7,090 bases of DNA, taken from the NCBI GenBank assembly GCA_021202715.1, contig JAJQCL010000237.1, forward strand, positions 1 through 7,090. The letters are read 5' to 3'. This document shows positions 1-5,765 of this stretch, piece after piece. Numbering within the stretch: the stretch's first letter is position 1; each line of letters starts with the position of its first letter. The position numbers and the translations under genes were made by a program. The stretch comes from Lachnospiraceae bacterium. Its GTDB lineage: Bacteria; Bacillota; Clostridia; Lachnospirales; Lachnospiraceae. The notes beneath the pieces were generated by a model, which did not search any database, was not told the DNA's origin, and worked only from the letters and a program-made list of their open reading frames with translations.

Positions 1-720
1 TACAACCTCGAAAGCCAGTACCCCGGCAGCCACAGAGGCGTTGAGCGAATCAATGTCTCCCTGCATGGGAATCGAAGCCGTCATGTCGCATTTCTCCCGT
101 ACCAGACGGGAGACGCCGGAGCCCTCGCTGCCAATGACCAGCCCCAACGGACCGGTCAAATTCAGATCATACAGGACTTCCCCGTCCATGTCCGCACAGG
201 CGAACCACAGTCCCTCTTTTTTCAGAGCTTCAATGGTCGAGGAGAGGTTCGTCACCTTCGCCACCGGCGTATAGTGCAGGGCGCCGGCCGAAGCCCGGGC
301 CACGGCAGCAGTCAGTCCCACGGCCCGGTTCTTAGGGATGATGACGCCATGCGCCCCGGCCAGATTCGCCGTACGAACGATGGCCCCCAGATTGTGCGGG
401 TCCTCGATGCCGTCAAGTAGGAAGATGAAGGGGTCCTCCCCTTTGGCACGGGCTTTCTCCAGAATCTCCTCCACGGTCGCATACTCGAAGGCCGCCGCGC
501 AGGCAACAACACCCTGATGCTTTCCCGTCGGGGAGAGCTGATCCAGGCGTTCCTTACGGGCGAACTGCACAATGGTATCATGTTTTTTCGCCTCGCGGAA
601 AATGCTGCGAATCGGGCCGTCCTGGCAGCCGTCCAGCAGAAACAGCTTGTCGATGGTCTTTCCGGCGCGGAATGCCTCCAGCACGGCGTTGCGCCCCTCA
701 ATCACTTCTTCTCTCTGCAT
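1..720 (-). CDS. rlmB: 23S rRNA 2'-O-ribose methyltransferase RlmB (TrmH/SpoU family), 3' end cut by window edge
   Basis: RlmB uses S-adenosylmethionine to methylate the 2'-hydroxyl of a conserved guanosine in the peptidyl-transferase region of 23S rRNA (G2251 in E. coli). Translated from the ATG at 720, 240 codons are open to base 1 with no stop, so only the last few residues of a protein of roughly 245-250 should be missing. Residues 5-80 match the small N-terminal RNA-binding domain (EGRNAVLEA near the start, GKHQGVVA at 66-73). The SpoU/TrmH knotted methyltransferase domain follows with all three motifs: DGIEDPHNLGAIVRTA (103-118), VIGSEGSGVSRLV (195-207) and IPMQGDIDSLNASVA (217-231). 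A GGGAG sequence lies about 10 bases before the ATG. It begins 63 bases after mrnC with no terminator between, so it is probably cotranscribed. A TrmH-family tRNA methylase is the alternative, but N-terminal domain and context favour RlmB. Confidence 0.95.
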   Translation of the reverse strand, partial: MQREEVIEGRNAVLEAFRAGKTIDKLFLLDGCQDGPIRSIFREAKKHDTIVQFARKERLDQLSPTGKHQGVVACAAAFEYATVEEILEKARAKGEDPFIFLLDGIEDPHNLGAIVRTANLAGAHGVIIPKNRAVGLTAAVARASAGALHYTPVAKVTNLSSTIEALKKEGLWFACADMDGEVLYDLNLTGPLGLVIGSEGSGVSRLVREKCDMTASIPMQGDIDSLNASVAAGVLAFEVV

Positions 721-783
721 ACGTTCTCTTACTCCCTGCCATCATCTATCCGACAGCGCATTTTTCCACGCTGCCAATAAGCG

Positions 784-1215
784 TTATTGATTTTCCTCTT
801 CTGCGTGCTCCAGACCCAGGCGCACCAGCTCCACCAGACGCTCCTCCCGCCCCGCCAGATACAGGTATCCCATGAGGCTCTCGAAGCCGGTTGCCCGGTG
901 ATAATCGCCCACCGTGGCATGCCGCGCCGTGGTGGCGGGATTGGCATTGCGCCCCCGGCGGTACACGGCCAGCTCCTCCTCCGTCAGGAGGTTCTCTGTC
1001 CGCAGGTAATCGGCCATCGCCGCCTGAGTCTCAGCCCGCACCAGACGGCTCTTTTTCTGGCTGAGTACCTTCGGCCGGTCCGCAGACTGCTCCACCAACA
1101 GCGTGCGCACGATCAGCTCATACACCGAATCCCCCAGAAATGCCAGAGACAGGGAGGAGATCTCTCTCACATCCCTGTCTGCCAGGCCAAAGCCCTCTCT
1201 TATGCTCTGCTCCAT
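784..1215 (-). CDS. mrnC: Mini-ribonuclease III (23S rRNA maturation)
   Basis: Mini-III is a dimeric RNase III-like endonuclease that lacks the double-stranded RNA-binding domain and trims the 23S rRNA precursor in Bacillota. The 143-residue protein is the right size and is a bare RNase III catalytic domain. The signature LAFLGDSVYE occupies residues 24-33, with the expected metal-binding aspartate at D29, and YHRATGFESLMGYLYL (105-120) carries the second acidic ligand at E112. QKKSRLVRAETQA (53-65) and RRGRNA (86-91) are also typical of the family. The start is set by AAGGAG, 4 bases upstream of the ATG; this signal lies inside the last codons of cysS, and the two genes overlap by 16 bases (1200-1215). 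That overlap suggests translational coupling. rlmB follows 63 bases downstream, the same order as in Bacillus subtilis. Confidence 0.95.
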   Translation of the reverse strand: MEQSIREGFGLADRDVREISSLSLAFLGDSVYELIVRTLLVEQSADRPKVLSQKKSRLVRAETQAAMADYLRTENLLTEEELAVYRRGRNANPATTARHATVGDYHRATGFESLMGYLYLAGREERLVELVRLGLEHAEEENQ

Positions 1216-2597
1216 TTCACTCCTTCGCGGGTGTCCTTCAGCAGGATGCCCTTCTCCGCCAGCTGATCCCGGATCTCATCGGCCCGGGCGAAGTTCTTCG
1301 CCTTGCGGGCGGTCTGCCGCTCCTCGATCAGCGCCTCGATCTCCTCATCGAGCATCTCCTCGGAAACCGTCGTGATGATGCCCAGCACCTGACAGAGCGT
1401 CTGCATCTTCTCCCGGAAATACGCGGTGCAGGCGGCACTGCTCTCCTCCGTCACCGTGGTGTTGGCCAGCTTCACCAGCTCGAAGAGTGCCGCGATCCCG
1501 TCGGCCGTGTTAAAATCATCGTCCATGGCCTCCTCGAACTTGCACACCAGGGCGTCCACCGCCTCCTTCGTCTCCGGGTCCAGCTCTCCGGGCGCCGCTT
1601 TTGCGTCCAGCTCCTCCACCCGGCGCACCGCCGTAACGATGCGGTCGAGGCCGTTCTTCGCCGCCTCCATCAGCTCGGCGCTGAAGTTCAGCGGACTGCG
1701 GTAGTGGGCGCTCAGCATGAAGAAACGCAACACCTGCAGGTCGTATTTCTCACTGATGTCGCGCACCGTGAAGAAATTCCCCAGAGACTTGGACATCTTC
1801 TTATTATCAATGTTCAGGAAAGCGTTGTGCATCCAGTAGTGGGAGAACTCCTTACCGCTGGCCGCCTCGCTCTGCGCGATCTCATTTTCGTGATGCGGGA
1901 AAATCAGGTCCTCACCGCCGCCGTGGATGTCGATCTGCTCTCCCAGATATTTCTTCGACATCACCGAGCACTCGATGTGCCAGCCGGGACGGCCCTTCCC
2001 CCAGGGAGACTCCCAGTAGGGCTCGCCCTCCTTCTTCGGCTTCCAGAGAACGAAGTCCATCGGGTCCTCCTTCTGCTCCTCGCCGGTGACCAGCAGCGTC
2101 CGGTTCCCGGAACGCAGATCGTCGAGGTTCTTGCCGGAGAGCTTGCCGTAATCCGCGAACTTCCGCACCCGATAGTAGACGGTGCCGTCCACCTCGTAGG
2201 CGAAGCCCTTCTCGATCAGCGTGGAGATCATCTCGATCATGCCGTCGATCTCCTGCGTCGCCAGCGGCGTGGTCGTGGCGGGCCTCACGTTCATCCCCTC
2301 CATGTCCTTGCGGCATTCGGCGATATAGCGTTCGGAAATCACGGAGGCCTCCACGCCCTCCTCCTGCGCCTTCTTGATGATCTTATCGTCCACATCGGTA
2401 AAGTTGGATACATAATTCACCTTATAGTGACGATATTCGAAATACCGGCGCACCGTGTCAAAGAAGATCATGGGGCGGGCATTTCCGATATGAATCAGGT
2501 TGTAAACCGTGGGGCCGCATACATACATGCGGACCTTGCCCGACTCCAGAGGGATGAATTCCTCCTTCTTCCGGGTCAGTGTGTTGTAAATCTTCAT
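1200..2597 (-). CDS. cysS: Cysteinyl-tRNA synthetase
   Basis: This cytoplasmic class I aminoacyl-tRNA synthetase charges tRNA(Cys) with cysteine using ATP. The 465 residues match the usual family length (about 460-470). The HIGH-type motif reads HIGN at 36-39 within CGPTVYNLIHIGNARP, a common variant in this enzyme. KMSKS is at 267-271. The four expected zinc ligands, which give selectivity for cysteine, are C27, C210 (in WHIECS), H235 and E239 (in PHHENE). The C-terminal half holds the helical DALR-type region, and the tail GILLKDTREGVKW is typical of bacterial CysRS. The start at 2597 has a strong AGGAGG six bases upstream. It lies 91 bases after glyS and overlaps mrnC at its end. In B. subtilis, cysE and gltX precede cysS; here glyS takes that place. 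Confidence 0.98.
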   Translation of the reverse strand: MKIYNTLTRKKEEFIPLESGKVRMYVCGPTVYNLIHIGNARPMIFFDTVRRYFEYRHYKVNYVSNFTDVDDKIIKKAQEEGVEASVISERYIAECRKDMEGMNVRPATTTPLATQEIDGMIEMISTLIEKGFAYEVDGTVYYRVRKFADYGKLSGKNLDDLRSGNRTLLVTGEEQKEDPMDFVLWKPKKEGEPYWESPWGKGRPGWHIECSVMSKKYLGEQIDIHGGGEDLIFPHHENEIAQSEAASGKEFSHYWMHNAFLNIDNKKMSKSLGNFFTVRDISEKYDLQVLRFFMLSAHYRSPLNFSAELMEAAKNGLDRIVTAVRRVEELDAKAAPGELDPETKEAVDALVCKFEEAMDDDFNTADGIAALFELVKLANTTVTEESSAACTAYFREKMQTLCQVLGIITTVSEEMLDEEIEALIEERQTARKAKNFARADEIRDQLAEKGILLKDTREGVKWSRA

Positions 2598-2603
2598 GTC
2601 AGA

Positions 2604-2609
2604 CCTCCT
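2604..2609 (-). promoter_or_regulatory. Ribosome binding site of cysS
   Basis: AGGAGG on the minus strand, six bases before the cysS ATG at 2597. It fixes the start codon. The rest of the 91-base glyS-cysS gap (2598-2688) contains no convincing promoter or terminator and is too short for a T-box leader, which fits read-through from glyS. Confidence 0.85.
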
Positions 2610-2688
2610 GGTTGGGTCAATGTCTCGTGATCGATGTGAAGACAGACAGTCAAATTCTTAATATTCTTCCTGTCGGCTGCCTCCACAC

Positions 2689-4077
2689 TTAGAAGCGGAA
2701 TTTATCCTCAAAATAGTCCTTCAGTCCGTCGATCGGGATGCGCACCTGTTCCATGGTGTCGCGGTCGCGCACCGTCACGGCGCCGTCATTTTCGGAATCA
2801 AAATCGTAGGTGATGCAGAAAGGCGTACCGATCTCATCCTGACGACGATAGCGCTTGCCGATGTTTCCACGGTCGTCATACTCACAGTTATAGTATTTCG
2901 ACAGCTCGGTGTAGATGGCCTGCGCCTGCGCGTTCAGCTTCTTGGAAAGCGGCAGAATGCCGATCTTCACCGGCGCCAGAGCCGGATGGAAATGCAGCAC
3001 CGTGCGAACGTCGCCCTCGCCGATCTCTTCCTCATCATACGCGCTGCAGAGGAAGGCCAGCGTCACGCGGTCCGCGCCCAGCGACGGCTCGATGACGTAG
3101 GGGATGTATTTCTCCTTGCGCTCGTCGTCGAAATACGCCATATCCTCGCCGGAGGTGTTCTGATGCTGAGTGAGGTCATAATCCGTGCGGTCAGCAATGC
3201 CCCACAGCTCGCCCCAGCCGAAGGGGAAGAGGAATTCCAGATCGGTCGTCGCCTTGCTGTAGAAGCAGAGCTCCTCGGGGGAATGGTCTCTCGCCCGCAT
3301 CTCATCTTCTTTAATTCCGAGCGACTGCAGCCACTCGATACAGGCCTTCTTCCAATAGGCGAACCACTCCAGGTCAGTGCCGGGCGCGCAGAAGAATTCC
3401 AGCTCCATCTGCTCGAATTCACGGGTACGGAAGGTGAAGTTTCCGGGCGTGATCTCGTTGCGGAAGGATTTGCCGATCTGACCGATGCCGAAGGGAATCT
3501 TCTTCCGCGAGGTTCTCTGTACATTTTTAAAGTTCACGAAGATGCCCTGGGCCGTCTCCGGACGCAGGTATACGGTGTTCTTCGCGTCCTCGGTGACACC
3601 CTGGAAGGTCTTGAACATCAGGTTGAACTGACGGATATCAGTAAAATCATGCTTACCGCAGGTCGGGCAGGGGATCGCGTGCTCACGGATGTAGTCCTGC
3701 ATCTGTTCAGGGCTCCAGGCGTCTACCGGCTCCTCAAGGGTGATGCCCTGCTCCTCACAGTAATCCTCGATCAGCTTGTCGGCGCGGAAGCGCTCGTGGC
3801 AGCAGCGGCAGTCCATCAGCGGGTCACTGAAGCCGCCCAGATGGCCGCTGGCCACCCAGGTCTGGGAATTCATGAGAATCGCGCAGTCCACGCCCACGTT
3901 GTAGGGGTTCTCCTGCACGAATTTCTGCCACCAGGCCTTCTTAACGTTGTTCTTCAGCTCCACACCCAGGTTGCCGTAATCCCAGGTATTGGCCAGGCCG
4001 CCGTAGATCTCGGAGCCGGGGTATACAAAGCCTCTGGACTTCGCCAGAGCTACGATCTTTTCCATGGTCTTTTCCAT
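2689..4077 (-). CDS. glyS: Glycyl-tRNA synthetase, alpha2 (eukaryotic/archaeal-like) type
   Basis: This class II synthetase charges tRNA(Gly). It is the single-chain homodimeric type, not the alpha/beta GlyQ-GlyS pair used by B. subtilis and E. coli. Numbering from the first ATG (4080), motif 1 territory with LANTWDYGNLGVELK is at 29-43, RPETAQGIF at 173-181, motif 2 FRNE at 206-209 with RTREFEQME at 218-226, and motif 3 EPSLGADR at 331-338. An insertion carries two CxxC pairs, C91/C94 and C138/C141, consistent with a zinc knuckle. A C-terminal anticodon-binding domain starts around residue 365 (APVKIGILPLSKK). Two ATGs stand in tandem at 4080 and 4077. GGAGG lies only 3 bases from the first but 6 from the second, so I chose 4077 (462 residues). 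The full length argues for an intact gene. It follows the lipoprotein gene by 98-101 bases. Confidence 0.97.
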   Translation of the reverse strand: MEKTMEKIVALAKSRGFVYPGSEIYGGLANTWDYGNLGVELKNNVKKAWWQKFVQENPYNVGVDCAILMNSQTWVASGHLGGFSDPLMDCRCCHERFRADKLIEDYCEEQGITLEEPVDAWSPEQMQDYIREHAIPCPTCGKHDFTDIRQFNLMFKTFQGVTEDAKNTVYLRPETAQGIFVNFKNVQRTSRKKIPFGIGQIGKSFRNEITPGNFTFRTREFEQMELEFFCAPGTDLEWFAYWKKACIEWLQSLGIKEDEMRARDHSPEELCFYSKATTDLEFLFPFGWGELWGIADRTDYDLTQHQNTSGEDMAYFDDERKEKYIPYVIEPSLGADRVTLAFLCSAYDEEEIGEGDVRTVLHFHPALAPVKIGILPLSKKLNAQAQAIYTELSKYYNCEYDDRGNIGKRYRRQDEIGTPFCITYDFDSENDGAVTVRDRDTMEQVRIPIDGLKDYFEDKFRF

Positions 4078-4083
4078 CATGTT

Positions 4084-4090
4084 CCTCCTC
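4084..4090 (-). promoter_or_regulatory. Ribosome binding site of glyS, start-deciding
   Basis: GAGGAGG on the minus strand. It ends 3 bases before the ATG at 4080 and 6 bases before the in-frame ATG at 4077. The second spacing is nearer the usual optimum, so initiation at 4077 is favoured; both may be used. Confidence 0.8.
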
Positions 4091-4102
4091 TATTTTCAGG
4101 CT

Positions 4103-4121
4103 CCGGGGAGAGCTTCCCCGG
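4103..4121 (-). other. Hairpin in the leader between the lipoprotein gene and glyS
   Basis: The perfect 7-base inverted repeat CCGGGGA / TCCCCGG (4115-4121 and 4103-4109) encloses a 5-base loop (4110-4114). In the minus-strand transcript it would form a GC-rich stem 12 bases before the glyS ribosome binding site. The following bases read AGCCTGAAAATA, with no U-run, so it is not a standard intrinsic terminator. A role as an mRNA processing or stability element that separates lipoprotein and glyS output is only inference. The rest of the 98-base gap shows nothing else I can identify. Confidence 0.55.
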
Positions 4122-4178
4122 TTCTTCCTTTCAATCCATTCTTAAGACAGATTACAGAATTCGCTTTCGTTCTGCCGT

Positions 4179-4829
4179 CTACTTGAAAACAATATACACG
4201 GTCTCGCCGCCGCTCACGGTCACGGTATGTTTATCAGTCACCGTCACGCCCTCAGACACCGCAGCGATTTTGCCGTCCACCACCAGGTCGGTCTCTCCGG
4301 CGATCGTCACCACATAATATTTCGTGCTCTCCTGCATCTTCGACGTATCTACCGCCGCGCCGTCACCGTCCACCAGACCGTCCAAAGAAACGCCCGCCGT
4401 GACCGCATCCGCCGCCGTCTGCACCGACAGCTCCGTCACGGTCTCGTCGGTCCCGTTGAAGGCCAGATAGTCTTCACATGAAGCATAATTCAGATACAGC
4501 GTCGCCACCGCGTCGGCCACTTCCAGCTTCTCCACGCTGACAGCCAGCGCCTCCTCCGTATCCTCCGCATAGGCGTATTCCTGTCCGCAGGCCTCTTTAT
4601 TATAGGAAATAACAGCTTCCTCCACGAACTCTGTAAGCTCCGTCTCGTCGTAGCGCGCCTCGGTGAACGCGCTGTTGTCGAAGCTCTCGATCTCCGCGCC
4701 GGTCACGGTTCCTTCTTTCGTCACGTAAAGAGCGGACGCCTCCGGTTCAAAGCTCACGGAACCGCAGCCCGTCAGCGTCAGCAGGAGCGCCAGTCCCAGA
4801 GCCGCTCCCCGGCCGAATCTGTGTCTCAT
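4179..4829 (-). CDS. Predicted lipoprotein of unknown function
   Basis: I recognise no catalytic domain in these 216 residues. The N-terminus is a clear lipoprotein signal: basic MRHRFGR, hydrophobic stretch 9-19, then lipobox LTGC with the predicted lipidated cysteine at C22. The mature part is strongly acidic (for example DETELTEFVEE at 61-71), has cysteines at 81 and 118 that could form a disulfide, and contains TLYLNYASCEDYLAFN (110-125). The C-terminal third is rich in T, V and G in short alternating runs (VTVTDKHTVTVSGGETVYIVF), suggesting a beta domain. After export it would be anchored on the outer face of the membrane. The ATG at 4829 has AGGGGG 7 bases upstream. It is the first gene after a strong promoter and precedes glyS in the same orientation. 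My impression that similar small lipoproteins sit before glyS in Lachnospiraceae is unverified. Confidence 0.85.
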   Translation of the reverse strand: MRHRFGRGAALGLALLLTLTGCGSVSFEPEASALYVTKEGTVTGAEIESFDNSAFTEARYDETELTEFVEEAVISYNKEACGQEYAYAEDTEEALAVSVEKLEVADAVATLYLNYASCEDYLAFNGTDETVTELSVQTAADAVTAGVSLDGLVDGDGAAVDTSKMQESTKYYVVTIAGETDLVVDGKIAAVSEGVTVTDKHTVTVSGGETVYIVFK

Positions 4830-4836
4830 CGCACAT

Positions 4837-4842
4837 CCCCCT
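4837..4842 (-). promoter_or_regulatory. Ribosome binding site of the lipoprotein gene
   Basis: AGGGGG on the minus strand, 7 bases before the ATG at 4829. It supports that start and an initiator directly before the basic signal-peptide residues. Confidence 0.65.
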
Positions 4843-4862
4843 GTATTCCAAAGTCGAGATTC

Positions 4863-4891
4863 ATTTTACCGCGTATTCTGTAAAGTTGCAA
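4863..4891 (-). promoter_or_regulatory. Sigma-A type promoter of the lipoprotein-glyS-cysS-mrnC-rlmB transcript
   Basis: On the minus strand, TTGCAA (4886-4891, 4 of 6 matches to TTGACA) is separated by exactly 17 bases from TAAAAT (4863-4868, 5 of 6 matches to TATAAT). It lies just after the terminator of the preceding gene and would start transcription near 4856, leaving a leader of only about 25-30 bases before the lipoprotein ATG. No comparable promoter was found in the gaps further downstream, so it may drive all five genes. The short leader leaves no room for a T-box or riboswitch. Confidence 0.75.
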
Positions 4892-4896
4892 GTCCT

Positions 4897-4929
4897 AAAA
4901 AAGAGACCTTCCGTCGTTCGGAAGGCCCC
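4897..4929 (-). terminator. Intrinsic terminator after the GntR-family regulator gene
   Basis: On the minus strand, GGGGCCTTCCG (4919-4929) pairs with CGGAAGGTCTC (4903-4913) around a 5-base loop (4914-4918). Seven pairs are perfect Watson-Crick and four more include two G-U wobbles. Six T residues (4897-4902) follow at once. The stem begins 18 bases after the regulator stop codon. It is a textbook Rho-independent terminator and marks the boundary between the two transcription units. Confidence 0.92.
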
Positions 4930-4947
4930 TTCGGGATGTTTCTCATT

Positions 4948-5616
4948 TTAATCGTCAAGATGGAGTTGTTCCCGGATAGAAAAGTAATACTGCTTGCTCA
5001 GTTCCAGGTGCTGCGATATAAGACAGGACGTCTTTTCACAGTCTCTGTCAAGCATAGCCTGAATCAGATTCTGATGATAGTCAAAAGATGAATCAACAAA
5101 CTTTCGCTGATCTTCGCTGGTTTGGGAAATCCGACGCGGAGACATAGTCGTCAGCTGCTTCAGATAATCAGCCAAACGCGGACTGCCGCAGTGCTGTCTT
5201 TCGTAGGACTGAAGAAAATCGGTACACTGGCTAAGCCTTTTAAGATCATAACATTCATAGGCAGTGCGCTCAAGTTCCTGCAACTGCAACAGCGGCTTTG
5301 TATCTTCCAGCGTCTTGCAAATATGAGATACCGCACGCTGTTCAAATATGATGCGGACAAAATAATAATCTTCAAAAAAGTTTCTATCAATTTTTTTGAC
5401 AAAAAAACCGCGATTGGGGATATGTTCAACCAGACCTTCGGCCAGAAGAATATAAATTGCTTCGCGGACAGGCATTCGTGAAACTCCTAATTGTCCGGCA
5501 ATAGTATTCTGAACAAGTTCCTGACCAGGACGGAAATCACCAAAATAGATCCCCCTGCGCAGTGTCTCAGCTATTCTTTCTCTATTTGTCAACTGTCCTG
5601 AATATGCCCCTGCCAT
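4948..5616 (-). CDS. GntR-family transcriptional regulator, FadR/FCD subfamily
   Basis: This is a DNA-binding repressor or activator that likely senses a small organic acid. Numbering from the upstream ATG at 5688 (246 residues), the winged helix covers about 33-100: RERIAETLRRGI, then FRPGQELVQ, the recognition segment GQLGVSRMPVREAI (65-78), and LAEGLVEHIPNRGFFV (82-97). The all-helical FCD domain follows (104-240), with VRIIFEQRA (111-119), GSPRLADYL (168-176) and the two C-terminal histidines H205 and H227. The usual first Asp and His of the FCD metal site appear replaced by T156 and Q160. I chose the internal ATG at 5616 (222 residues): GAAGGG lies 9 bases upstream, and a short tail before the winged helix is family-typical. 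The ATG at 5688 has only a weak AGGA three bases away. It lies downstream of the permease gene, its probable target. Confidence 0.9.
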   Translation of the reverse strand: MAGAYSGQLTNRERIAETLRRGIYFGDFRPGQELVQNTIAGQLGVSRMPVREAIYILLAEGLVEHIPNRGFFVKKIDRNFFEDYYFVRIIFEQRAVSHICKTLEDTKPLLQLQELERTAYECYDLKRLSQCTDFLQSYERQHCGSPRLADYLKQLTTMSPRRISQTSEDQRKFVDSSFDYHQNLIQAMLDRDCEKTSCLISQHLELSKQYYFSIREQLHLDD

Positions 5617-5690
5617 TAAAATATTCCCTTCATAGTCGATGATATAATGGTCAAAAGTCAACCTCGGAGCAAATACCTTTGACCTCATTT

Positions 5691-5719
5691 ATCCTATCAA
5701 AAAATAAGGAAAAAGTCTA
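5691..5719 (-). promoter_or_regulatory. Candidate promoter of the GntR-family regulator gene
   Basis: On the minus strand, TAGACT (5714-5719) is separated by 17 bases from TAGGAT (5691-5696), each matching 4 of 6 consensus positions. Transcription would start at or just after the upstream ATG (5688), which would fit use of the internal start at 5616. The -10 box lies inside TGATAGGATAAATGA (5685-5699), a sequence that resembles one at the window's right edge. The 77-base gap after the permease has no convincing terminator, so cotranscription with the permease is also possible. Confidence 0.35.
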
Positions 5720-5765
5720 TAATGTCACACAGCAAACTCTGACAGACAGATAAGCAGGCTCCCGT

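Noticed and set aside
312..701. 129-codon minus-strand open frame and possible frameshift in rlmB
   Set aside because: The RlmB frame is uninterrupted from 720 to 1 with all three SpoU motifs. The other frame is an out-of-register reading of the same DNA, so there is no frameshift.
1912..2316. 134-codon minus-strand open frame inside cysS, and a similar one inside glyS (3063-3524)
   Set aside because: Both overlap conserved coding sequence in another register and are rich in R, A and G or S, as expected for shadow frames.
1140..2630. 496-codon open frame on the plus strand, antisense to all of cysS
   Set aside because: It is an antisense shadow of a GC-rich gene with complete CysRS motifs on the other strand. 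The translation is dominated by L, H, R and V without any recognisable domain.
2598..2688. GACAG / CTGTC inverted repeat and TTGACT in the glyS-cysS gap as terminator or promoter
   Set aside because: The stem is 5 pairs with a loop of about 20 bases and no T-run, and TTGACT has no acceptable -10 at 16-18 bases.
4103..4130. Hairpin followed by TTCTTCCTTT on the plus strand, possible plus-strand terminator
   Set aside because: There is no plus-strand gene upstream to terminate and the tract is interrupted by C residues.
2986..4317. 443-codon open frame on the plus strand, antisense to glyS and part of the lipoprotein gene
   Set aside because: It spans two real opposite-strand genes and their gap, resembles no family, and has the composition expected of a complement-frame shadow.
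5718..5723. TATAAT on the plus strand
   Set aside because: It has no matching -35 at 16-18 bases and would only transcribe antisense into the permease gene.
5709..5752. Inverted repeat TGTCA-N12-TGACA (5723-5744) followed on the minus strand by a T-rich run, possible terminator or operator after the permease
   Set aside because: The stem is only 5 pairs with a 12-base loop, and the T-run starts 8 bases after it. It is too weak to call a terminator, and there is no second copy to support an operator.
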